From Bombyx mori (Eukaryota > Arthropoda > Insecta > Lepidoptera > Bombycidae): a stretch of 64,000 nt of DNA. Below the pieces are notes generated by a model, which worked only from the letters and a program-made list of their open reading frames with translations, had not been told where the DNA came from and did not search any database. Below are positions 21,009 through 31,581 of this stretch, one piece after another. The DNA lies in the NCBI RefSeq assembly GCF_030269925.1, contig NC_085124.1, positions 10,974,001 through 11,038,000 on the forward strand, read 5' to 3'. The position numbers and the translations under genes are program-made. Each line of letters opens with the position of its first letter. Position 1 is the first letter of the stretch.

Positions 21009-22371
21009 GTGAGTCCAACAATAATTATCCTAATTCGAAAAACATTCACTACAAACTATGATGTCATCATTGTAGTAATTTTAATGTTATATTCGCTTAT
21101 TAAGAAAAAACTATTTCTGAGTGATCTGATATGGTGATAAACATATTTATATTATAAACATATTTGTTGTAAACGTATTTTTTACATTTGTTAAGTCAAT
21201 GAAGAAATCCAAAGACATAAACAAATAGGGGCGGGCTTTGCGCATGACATTCGTACTGGCGAGATCGATCGATGCCAGTCCAAGGGTGTGTAGGGGTGCG
21301 TGGCTGAGGGTGGCGATGACGCATCGCAAACCTACCGCTCGAACTCTGACCCACCCTCTTTGTATCCAACTGGGTAAATGGCATACAAGTTACGACGACG
21401 TCTACGATTATCTCGCGCCCTCGATCTAATTACCCAAATTTCCTGTATACCTACTCAGAAAATGAAACACCTAATTAAACCTCGTTTATACTATGATATT
21501 TAGTCCGTTAGTACAAACATTCGACTTTGAACACATTGTTTTAAATACTAAATTTTCCTTTTTATTGATTCTTCGCAGAATTTTTATTTGAATTCATAAA
21601 AACCAGTTTTATAATGTACGATTGGCATACATCACGAAATTTGAGATCAGAAGTGAATTGCAAAAAGAAACTTAACTTTACATTGTTTCATTTGATATTC
21701 TCATAACTTAATAAGTAAAGCGCGTTCTCATCTGGACCTATTGTATTCAGAGCGAAAGTTCTTGATGCGATTTCATACTTTTATTTATAAAACCGATGGC
21801 TTACAATGCTTTTGAAACAGCGTTTCTAATGCTGTCATCATATTTTTACCACTCATCATTATTATTTACGATTACCGAAATATTAACTAAACATTGTCAA
21901 ACAATTATTTTATACAGTAAGAAATTACTCGTATCGGGATTTAATAATTTTAATTTTTATTGTCTCTCATCGATCTGTTTTCAACTAAAAATGAGCTATT
22001 CTTTTGGATGATTTTCGATTGAATAACAGTACAACATACCTACTTATCATATTGTAAACATCAGATAGCTCTGCATGTGTCAAACGCAAAGTTTTGGAGA
22101 CGATCCAGATGACCTATATGCAACCAAGCTGGAGAACGTTAAATTTAAAGGGAGATTCGCTAACAGCTATGAGGGTGTGGTAGTGTTTTGTAATTCACAG
22201 CTCCAAAATGAATTAGTGCACGATTAACCTATTTTCCGAAACGGATACCGAATTTCGGATATAATAAACAAATTTTCATAACTTCGAACGGATGAAATAA
22301 ATTTGTTTTGTGTTAACGAAAATTTGAAAATAATGTATATACATTTAATTTTATATATCAATTTTTTTTCC
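21009..22371 (+). other. Start of Unc-76 intron 1
   Basis: AT-rich except for a GC-rich island at 21230-21430 with overlapping open frames on both strands, none with a motif. A 50-codon frame at 22075-22227 is discussed as a finding. Confidence 0.5.
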
Positions 22372-22640
22372 TAGCTAAGCTGATAGCCTTGAGAGGCTAT
22401 ATCAGCGTCGCCTTAACTAGTAGGTGAGCTCACGGGGCTCAAACCTGCTGACGTTGCTAACACAAACCCTAGCAAGAGCCGTGCTTCGCAGAATCTACCA
22501 CCGGATCGGAAACGCGACCCACTGAGAAGATCCAGCGAGAAACTCAGTGGGCTGTGTCTGAGGGTTAATTTACTCATCGAGCCCTTCGTCGCAAGCGACG
22601 GGTTCGACGAGAACGATGACCGGTGTATCCTGTATCAGAA
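22372..22640 (-). mobile_element. BMC1-type LINE 3' end
   Basis: Reverse copy starting TGATAGCCTTGAGAGGCTAT after a short T-run, continuing through GTGAGCTCACGGGGCTCAAA and CCACCGGATCGGAAACGCGA to TCGTCGCAAGCGACGGGTTC. Confidence 0.8.
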
Positions 22641-23094
22641 ACATTAATACTATGTCATTCTCTAAAATTCAAAATCTAATTAACGGTATATCTTTGATAT
22701 TCTTGTTAAATAAACGCTAAGATTAAGACTGAGTACATCTAGCAGGATAATCTAATACAAAGTAAATAAGAATAGTGCCCAAGTAAAGGATTTGTCGATA
22801 TCTCTGTTGAATTTTTTTATTTGAAGCACCTGCAGAAATCAATGCGAAATATAATACATCCTACGACAGGTGCTCCATTGATCGTTCAGTGAATCAGTAC
22901 AAGCAGATGTTGTACACCCACCTTGCTTTGAATCACCTTGCCGAATATTAAACGACAGACATGTGGTTTTGTTTGTTTGATTATTTGTTCCTTGACATAA
23001 ATAATATATTTTTTTTAAATATAGCCAGGCATTCCAGCTTCAGATAAAATCTTCTATTGTATACGGTAATGCGCGAGCGCTATGACACGGCGAT
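22641..23094. other. AT-rich DNA, no feature seen
   Basis: No repeat or exon recognised. Confidence 0.5.
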
Positions 23095-23310
23095 CTTCAA
23101 ACTTTTTTTGCCTACCTATCCTGGTAATATCGAGGGATTATACCAGGTTCACAGAGCGCGTAGGCGAGCTCACGAGGCTCAGCCTAGCGAAACCCCTCGG
23201 AACTAGGTTTGAGATGAGTCCTCAGTAAGCAGTGGCTTGGTTGGGCCCCTGACATTGCCGAAGTCATGAGCGACAGTAACCACTCTCCAACAGATAGTCC
23301 GTATGCTCTG
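23095..23310 (-). mobile_element. Divergent BMC1-related retroposon
   Basis: It begins with a T-run and GCCTACCTATCCTGG and contains GGCGAGCTCACGAGGCTCAG, matching the family's 3' end in reverse. The remainder has diverged. Confidence 0.5.
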
Positions 23311-23636
23311 CTATATACAATATCAATGAGAATAGGCAATTTACTTTATTTACGTTCACTAGCTTATTAATCGACTTAAATGTTATCAATAAATGTTTTC
23401 AATATAACATTGATTATCCACTCTGAAAATTAAATGTGACAACAAAACAAATATAAAATCTAATGGGTTGTACATAAACAAATAAAATCTTAAGATGTCT
23501 GTGATTATGACCCAATGTCTACAACTGAACTAACATTAGTTTAATGTAATAACGCTTAAAATATTTAAAATAAAATGAATGAAATTGATAAGTTCAAGGT
23601 CCAATAATAATCTACGATCAAATTATTTGTACAATA

Positions 23637-23882
23637 TTTTTTTATTCCTTATATGTGTGAACGAGTTCACAGCCCACCTGGTGTTAAGTGGTTACTGGAG
23701 CCCATAGACATCTACAACGTAAATGCGCCACCCACCTTGAGATATAAGTTCTAAGGTCTCAAGTATAGTTACAACGGCTGCCCCACCCTTCAAACTGAAA
23801 CGCATTACTGCTTCACGGCAGAAATAGGCAGGGTGATGGTACCCACCCGCGCGGACTCACAAGAGATCCTACCACCAGTAAT
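23637..23882 (-). mobile_element. Bm1 SINE, 5'-truncated
   Basis: It runs from GAGTTCACAGCCCACCTGG to AGAGATCCTACCACCAGTA and is little diverged. Confidence 0.88.
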
Positions 23883-24309
23883 GAAAAATTTTATATGCCC
23901 GATACAAAAAAAAATGCAATTAGTTGCGTCCTTAAGATCCAATACATTTATCTATTTTCGAACTTCTTATTCCCAAAAGTAGTGTGGTATAAAAAAATAT
24001 TGCAAACCCGCACAGCTGGGTACCTGTATCGACCGAAAAGCTTTGATCTCTATTTTTTCCATTAGGTAGCCGTAGGACAGTCCTCGTAATAAACCAAACG
24101 AGACTTAATCTAAAAACTCAGTCATCTCGGTATTAACATTACGGTGTATTTTTAATAATTATTTGTATTTACTCTGTTAACTACGTAATTAAACCAAAAA
24201 TAACCTAATCTGTAACGTAGTAAAAGTAGCGTAATATAATTTACAGTTCATTTACAGCTTGAAATAAAATAATAAAATAATTACAATCGATTTATCGCCT
24301 GAAACTACT
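23883..24309. other. AT-rich DNA, no feature seen
   Basis: No repeat or exon recognised. Confidence 0.5.
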
Positions 24310-24671
24310 TAATCTGGCCATAAATACTGTTACAATTAAAAATAAACAAAATATTACATTTGAATTTGGAATCTGTCATTTCTATATGATTGCTCATTGA
24401 GTTTCTCATTTTGGCGCCAATACATTGCGATATTAAAATGGAGTGGGGTGATAAAAAGAACCGAATCGCTGTGATTGCATTACACAAAGTAGGTATGGAG
24501 CCAAATGCAATTTTGAAAACTCCATACGCTTGGTATTAGTAAAATGTTTGTGTACCGAGCTATTGTATTATGTGTATGTTATGAAGTATTAAACTAACAC
24601 ATTGTAAAAGTAATAAATGTTATTTGCAATAGATTTTTTTTTCCTTTATCTCAGTATTTATGGCAAGACTA
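24310..24671 (+). mobile_element. Mariner copy 2, internally deleted (~360 bp)
   Basis: It keeps the left ~250 bp of copy 1, including the transposase start (ATGGAGTGGGGTGATAAAAA), up to GTGTACCGAGCTATT at 24565. It then jumps to the last ~100 bp, with the right inverted repeat CAGTATTTATGGCAAGACT. All catalytic coding is lost. Confidence 0.85.
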
Positions 24672-25136
24672 GGTATATATCCGAATATTTCCTGATGAAG
24701 AAAAAATATACCGAATAAAAATGGAAGGGCAAAATACGAATCGAATCGATTCCGTATTCACAACAATCTCACTTTTCGCAATAGAAACTCTCACGTAAGT
24801 TAAAAACCATAACTAACAACCCACAACACATTTTAATCTCTGCAACCGTATTTTATATTCTACGTGTGTCTTGCCATTTGCATCAGTGGCGGCACACGAC
24901 GCACGTCCGTCTGTATATCATTCATGTTGAATTCATAATAACCAATTCTCCATGTATTTTTATGATTTACAAACTTTCCTTGTCGTCCAAAAGCTTCCAT
25001 AAAATTAGGCGATTAGAGCGTGGCGTGCTTTATTAAAAAAAATACTGTTCTTTTAATTTATTAGGTTTTCAACTAGTACCCACAAAAAATCAAATATCGG
25101 AATTAAAAACAATTTTGAAACAAAAAAATGTTTTTC

Positions 25137-25326
25137 GTGGTTACCGGAGCCCATAGACATCTACAACGTAAATGCCGCTGCCCACCTTAAGACATCAGCT
25201 CTAAGGTCTCACTTTTAACAGTACAACAGCTGCCCCGCCCTTCAAACCGGAACGCATAACGACAGAAACAGGCAGGGTGGTGGTACCTACCCGCGCGGAC
25301 TCACAAGACGTCCTACCACCAGTAAG
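25137..25326 (-). mobile_element. Bm1 SINE fragment
   Basis: It runs from GTGGTTACCGGAGCCCATAG to CGTCCTACCACCAGTAAG. An internal deletion follows GGAACGCATAACG. Confidence 0.85.
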
Positions 25327-25403
25327 TAACACCATAATATGACTTTTGTATAAGTGATGATAAATTACAGATTCAACGATCACAACTGTACCTTAACAGG
25401 GAA

Positions 25404-25434
25404 GGAGAAAGGGAGAGAGAGAGAGAGAAAGAGA
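25404..25434 (+). repeat. GA-rich microsatellite
   Basis: GGGAGAGAGAGAGAGAGAAA purine run of about 30 bp. Confidence 0.8.
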
Positions 25435-27160
25435 GGCTAGACTTTATTAGACTCTAAAGATAATTCACATGAAAAATTAATCAATAGTCATGCATAATTT
25501 GTACGATGCATGTTACTTCATACATCAACTACTATTTTAACTCGCGTGTGTTTCATAAAATAAGTTAATTGATCCGGCCTTTCCGTTGACTTTCTAAAAC
25601 TAATCAAATGAAAATAATCATTGGACTCATAATGAGCACAAAAACAATTTTATTTTTTTATAGCCATTCGATGGAACATTAATATAACTTCATGTATTTT
25701 GTATATCTAGCTTCCTCTATAAATAAATAAATATGTTTTTAAATTTGTCATTGATACGTTGCTAAGCCATAACATTGTTATGAAACTCAGTACAATCGTT
25801 GCTAGCACTCTATGGAAGGTTTCTTTCTGTCATAGTATAACTAACGGAAGCACAGGTTCGGGCGAGTAACTTTAAGAAATCGATGTTTTTCATACAATTC
25901 ACGATAGCTTAAATATAAATTATCTGTGAAAAACAAGCAAGCCGAATTAATATTTATCAAAACATACAAAAACTACGTTTAGCTACAACAAAACGTGAAG
26001 CATGAGGATATGACAAATTTCATTTTAAATGGCTTTATCTTTTAACGCAATTTGCAAGTTTATCGCTCAAGTTCGTAATTTACGAAGGAAACGCGTCCTA
26101 GATACGACGATATTCAAATTGGCATAATACTTATCAACTAGCTTCCGACCTGCAGCATTGCCTGTGGGAACTACACAATCGAATCGCCACTATACTTTTT
26201 TGCAATATCTGATTTCAATGAAACAAGCCGATATTCCGATCCAGATTAATCTATCTACCTGTGAATGTTAATCTGAGCGGATAGTTCCGCCAAAACGAGC
26301 GAACAAAGAAACAGACAGGGACATACAGAAAATAGATCTTTTACATTATATTATATTACTCTTTTCTAGTTAACCCATTTCTATTTTTATTACCTATCCT
26401 CATTACGAACACTCCATTTACAAATACACCAGATTCTACATAGTTTTACTCTACATATTGATTCCAATTTGCAGTACGCTTTTGGCACTGTACAGCTAAT
26501 TATTAATAAATAATAAACGATAGAAATTCGCTTCGCCATCTTCAAATCACCCACATGCGGTTTTGGGTTGAATAACCTACGATTAGCGACTACCCACATA
26601 AACAGTATCGGCCATTACTTACACCCGTATCTTCAAGTTTTTGTTTACTTATAGATAAAGTTCTTAATCTTTTCGAATTTAACATATTTGGTTTACATTT
26701 AATTTCTATTAATCAAAAAATGTTTTACCTTTACTCTTTCGGACATAATTGCCAAAGCATTTTTATATTACTGTAATAATCATGTAAAAGTGATAGGCCC
26801 TTTTTATGGAATTTAATTGAGCAATACTATAAAACAAGTTTTTGAGTTGATTGGGAAATACATTTAACGTTAATGGAAATCGAATTCATAGTAATGTGGA
26901 TTTAAGGCCATATTAATTGTGTATGAAGAGTAACGTATACCATCATCAATCGTGATCACGATTCCCAAGTTGAAACTTCATCGTTGAACAAAGACAAATG
27001 AATGAGTGGCATAATATCAGGAGGAATTAATGACTGCGCATTAATTTTCATTGGCTTCACTGACTTTAAGTATTTTAATCTCGTCAATTTAGTAACAGTT
27101 TGTTATAATATTATTATAGCGATATCTAGAGAAATTGCTTTTACATATTTTTTTTAGTCT
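25435..27160. other. AT-rich DNA, no feature seen
   Basis: 1.7 kb without a recognised repeat. The minus-strand open frame 26390-26599 has no motif. Confidence 0.45.
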
Positions 27161-27164
27161 GTTC

Positions 27165-27478
27165 CTAAAAACGTATAGAGATATGCCTGATCCATTAACG
27201 GTGCTTTTAGGCACCACAAGCACCGGTCACAGTCCGCGTCGAACCCGTCGCTTGCGACGAAGGGCTCGACGGGCGAATTAACCCATAGACGCAGCCCGCT
27301 GGGTTTCTCGCCGGATCTTCTCAGTGGGTCGCGTTTCCGATCCGGTGGTAGATTCTGCGAAGCACTGCTCTTGCTAGGGTCATTGCTAGCAACACTCCGG
27401 TTTGAGCCCCGTGAGCTCACCTACACACGTTAGGGCGAAGCTCAAATAGCCTCTCAAGGTGATAAAAAAAAAAAAAAG
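27165..27478 (+). mobile_element. BMC1-type LINE 3' end with A tail
   Basis: Sense copy from AAACGTATAGAGATATGCC through GCGACGAAGGGCTCGACGG, GTGGTAGATTCTGCGAAGC and CCGTGAGCTCACCTACAC to a (A)14 tail at 27463-27476. A minus-strand open frame across it is antisense to the element. Confidence 0.85.
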
Positions 27479-27856
27479 ATATTATGTATTTTGAAAGCGT
27501 TGCGTAAATTCGAATGTAGCCTATAGTTTTACTTTTGAAATAGTTTTCGAAACGACCCATAAAACTGATTCGATTACAAAAGTGTATTGTGTTCGTTTTA
27601 AATGCTCAACAATCACGAGGAGTCTTGTTTATGGGCTTCGGAGCGCTTAATGTTGCTTTATTGGAGTTAATAGTTCCATCATACGTGGGTGAAATCCGAC
27701 GAACGATGGTTTGTTATGTTTACGCTGAATGGTATGTTTGACACGAAAACAAATTTATTTGATTTTAAACGTTGGTATTAGTTTCATGTTATAGCCGTTT
27801 AAAAATAAAATCGTTTTTTTCCATTCAAAATAATGGCTTAAAATTTTTAAACCAAT
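27479..27856. other. AT-rich DNA, no feature seen
   Basis: No repeat or exon recognised. Confidence 0.5.
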
Positions 27857-28276
27857 AATTGGACATACTTTGGCCATTTGCCTAGCACGCAGCAGAGATG
27901 CGAATGTTGCGATGGATGTTTGGAGTAACGAAAATGGATAGAATAAGGAATGAATATGTTAGAGGAAGTCTGAAAGTGGCACCTGTGACAGAGAAGCTGA
28001 GAAGTGCGCGTTTGGGATGGTATGGACATGTGATGAGACGAAATGAAAATGAGGTTGGTAAGAGAATTTTTACTATGAATGTGGAAGGATATAGAGGAAG
28101 AGGTAGACCTAAGAAGAAATGGATGGATTGCGTGAAAGACGATATGGGTAAGAAGGGAGTGAGTGAAGAAATGGTATATGATAGAAGAGTAGGAGGAAGG
28201 AGAAAACATGTTGCGCCGACCCCAGGAGACTGGGAGAATGGGGGCAGGATAATAATGATGAATTGGACATACTTTG
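27857..28276 (+). mobile_element. RTE-like LINE 3' end with perfect 16-bp target duplication
   Basis: AATTGGACATACTTTG occurs at 27857-27872 and 28261-28276. Between them one frame stays open from 27898, encoding RMLRWMFGVTKMDRIRNEY, RLGWYGHVMRRN, GRGRPKKKWMDCVKDDMG and APTPGDWENGG, the C-terminus of an RTE-like LINE. The element ends in a short ATA/ATG tail. The exact duplication and open frame suggest a fairly recent 5'-truncated insertion. Confidence 0.88.
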
Positions 28277-28602
28277 TGATTTGTGATTTAACCTAAAAAA
28301 GTATAAAAATAATCTGACAATACTGCTACTACCACTAATTGATAGTAGATTATATTAGGTCCTACCTTTCGATACCTATCTTATATCTCTATGTATGTTT
28401 TTAAATGTCTCACTATTATCTATTTAACCTTGATACTATTTTAAACAAAAATAAATATGCTTATGATAACAAAAATAACCTTTTATTAATAAAATATATA
28501 CTTGCTTATCTGCGTAAAGAAAACACGTAAATACTTATCTGACCCCCATAAGTTGGTTTTTCCTGTTACTTCATAAGTACTAATAAAACACATTCATTCT
28601 TT

Positions 28603-28822
28603 GTCATGTCACCCTTATCAGAGCGGTCGTGGTCGTCATTCAGTACGATTGCTGTGGGCAAATATTATGCGCGTCACCACCAGACCGCGTGGAAGATTGC
28701 CCATGCGATGTACCGACCAAGTCAAGTCCGCAGTTGGCGGCTGTTTATATGAGAGTACCAGGTTCCCCACAAATAGGGAGAAGTGATGATTACTCATGAG
28801 GTGCATAGCATCTGCCCACAGC
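28603..28822. mobile_element. Rearranged RTE-like LINE fragment, head-to-head
   Basis: 28603-28680 is a LINE tail in reverse (AGAGCGGTCGTGGTCGTCAT). 28681-28822 is in forward orientation and reads RPRGRLPMRCTDQVKSAV. The two share GCTGTGGGCA / TGCCCACAGC near their ends, making a hairpin-like structure. Confidence 0.6.
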
Positions 28823-29528
28823 AATCGATACCCAAAAATCGATATCCCAAATACGAAATATCTTCAACAATGATACAGATTTCGACCGGGAATCGAAACA
28901 ATCCATCATTAACAAAGTATAGGTGATCTAAATTGATGCTATATTTACGTCCGATGGTCCAGCTGACTCGACATGTGTTACACGGTTATCCAGATCACCA
29001 ATATCGTATACATTGAGAAGTGCGTACTGCCCACCAAATTGCAATTACGTTGCAGCATAAATAGCTAGTATAACCAAACTTTCATCCAAGCTTGGCATAG
29101 TAAAAAATACCCATTAAAACAGAAATACCGTTTTGATTCCCAATAACTTGTTTCTGTAGGATCTTTAACGTCACACAATGACGCAAAATAGGGCACTAAC
29201 GCACAACAGTCCAAGATGAATGGTGTCATGGTCATGAATAGCGTCAAGATGAATGGTAAACGGTGAAGATTATTCAGTACCGCATAAGGATACTTATTCA
29301 TAAAAAATATGACACGTTTCTTATGATACAAGTATCATGACGGTTATAATAATTGTATCATAATCGGGCACGTGCTAAGCATAGTAATAGTTAATCAAAG
29401 TATCATTCCCAGCTTAGACTTAAATTCCCCCTTAAATAAGGATGTAAAATTAGAATACAATAAATACTGTCGAAATGTAAATCCCTTGTTCTTTGTATAA
29501 TAGTTATTACTGATACCGTTTTATTTTT
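28823..29528. other. Intergenic/intronic DNA, no feature seen
   Basis: The minus-strand open frame 29065-29331 has no motif. No repeat copy was found elsewhere in the window. Confidence 0.45.
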
Positions 29529-29816
29529 TGTTAAATTCCCGGTCACCGTCCTAGCCGAACCCGTCGCTTGTGACGAAGGGCTCGACGAGTAAATTAACCC
29601 ATAGATAGACACAACGTCACACAGCCCACTGAGTTTTTTGCAGGATCTTCTCAGGGGGTCGCCTTTCCGTTCCGGTGGTAGATTCTACGAAGCACTGCTC
29701 TTGCTAGGGCCAGTGTTAGAAACACTTCCGATTTGAGCTCTTAGAGCTCACCTACACGCTAGAGTAAAGTTAAATTAGTTTCTCAAGGATATCAGCATAG
29801 GTATGGGAAAAAAATA
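29529..29816 (+). mobile_element. BMC1-type LINE 3' end with A tail
   Basis: It runs from CCCGGTCACCGTCCTAGCC through GACGAAGGGCTCGACGAGT and GGTGGTAGATTCTACGAAGC to ATCAGCATAGGTATGGGAAA. Confidence 0.82.
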
Positions 29817-30841
29817 AGTTAAAATTTAAGTAAAAAACTATAAATTTAATCTCTAAAATTGTCATATTTTCGTTTGGTTCACTTTTAGTTTGCTGTTGTT
29901 TTTTATCCTATAGTTGACTACAACTCAATGTACTTGATTAAAACATTGGTTCTATCATTGTTAGTGTAAGTAAATAAACTGGCACAACAGAGTGCAGTAT
30001 CGGAAAAAAATTATAGGGAAACTTATTTCGAACGCGTGAAGGCATCCTCTGCAGATCACTAAGCCAAAAATTATGTTTATTAAGTTAACTTTTTACATGG
30101 TTAGCCATTAAAAACGTCCCAAAAAAAACAATACTTCAGTAGCTCTTGGAACTAGCTCTAAATAGGTAGTCTACTAATAAGTATTGAAGAGTATTGAATA
30201 TGAATATTTTTGCGAAGCACGTTCTATCTACTTTCTCTTTCTGCCATCATCATTACAAAGAAAGTCCTTCTGCAGTGGCTCCAAATACAAAAAAAGCATG
30301 GTAAACCATTAAATACTAACAAAGAGATAGTACTGCCTAATTACACGGTCGAGTACAGACGCAACGACCATGTCTTTCATTGTTTGAAAACAATCCTTTA
30401 ACAAACCACTTGCTAATGAATGCATGTCAATTTCAATGGTTAATAGCTATTTGTATTGCATTATGTAATTGCCCAAATTGCATACCTCTATAATACTAAA
30501 TCAAAGCTTTTGTTTAGTTAATCTTACACATGCTAGCTGTGAATCATATCGATGTGAATATTTATTTTATATTCAACAAGTTAGTGAAACGTAGGTAGGT
30601 AGGTAGGCATATAGTTCAATCGTTGGTAAGTGGTTACAGCGGCTCGTGGATTGCTTTCGATAACTTTTTCATAAAACTCGCACTCGATTATTATAATTAT
30701 TGCTACAACATTCTTCTTCAGAAGAGCAATCTTTTCTACTTCCCAACGTACCTAACATACTACGACTAAGACCTAAACAACTAAACGCTCACATAGGAAT
30801 TTAAAAATGAAGGCGTAATTATTGCGATATGATCTGTTGTA
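29817..30841. other. AT-rich DNA with a short (GTAG)n run
   Basis: (GTAG)4 is at 30592-30607. Nothing else recognised. Confidence 0.5.
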
Positions 30842-31014
30842 CTTAGTGCGAGTTTTTTAACGTTCTCGATAGCGTAAAAGTTAACCCAATTTTGTATGCA
30901 GTTGGAACAGCGCCCCTAACGGCAAACGTAGGCAAACGATCCCATTCCATACAAATATGAGCTAACTTTTACGCTATCGAGAACGTTAAAAAACTCGCAC
31001 TAAGCACACTGATG
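30842..31014. mobile_element. Foldback MITE, copy 2 (well preserved)
   Basis: The arms are nearly exact inverted repeats of about 43 bp: CTTAGTGCGAGTTTTTTAAC at the left and GTTAAAAAACTCGCACTAAG at the right, continuing inward through the shared GTTCTCGATAGCG/CGCTATCGAGAAC. The centre is CAGTTGGAACAGCGCC. Copy 1 is at 9449-9610. Confidence 0.85.
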
Positions 31015-31291
31015 TTTGTTTATGAGAAATGTCTGCGTTAATATTAATATAATAACAAAACACATATCTTTGGTCCGCGTTATCACGGACTGGCGTCGCC
31101 ATGACGCATCACCACATGTCGTAGTTTCCTTGAATTAAACATTACTGTTCCCTGTTAATACAAAATATACAGCAAAATATGATGCGATTAACTGAAAACT
31201 TACAAACAAGGATTTCTTTTTTGCTTAAATTTAATTATGAACTGATGTAAAACATTTCACAGATTAGTTTTTAAATTCTTTATAATATACA
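31015..31291. other. Short spacer, no feature seen
   Basis: AT-rich DNA between the foldback MITE and the mariner. Confidence 0.5.
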
Positions 31292-31414
31292 TAGTCAGGT
31301 CATAAATTCTGTCACATGTTTAATGTAAAATAATTGAAACAAGTTTATTCATTATGTAACCATTCATATACCAAAATGAACTTAATAAAACATAGATTCT
31401 TATGACACTAAAGT

Positions 31415-31548
31415 TTATTCAAAATTACCTCCGTGATTTTGAATACAGGCCTTCAATCTGCGCGGCCAGTCGTCTATCGCAGCACGAACGAGGTCTATGT
31501 CAATATCGGCGGCTGCCTTAATCAAGGATGTCTTGAGTGACTCTAAAT

Positions 31549-31581
<33 letters not shown>

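Noticed and set aside
27154..27420. Open frame starting MSSRGSNRSVASNDPSKSSA, with a similar frame at 36543-36785
   Set aside because: Both lie antisense across BMC1-type LINE 3' ends. They are alike because the repeat is shared, not because a host protein is conserved.
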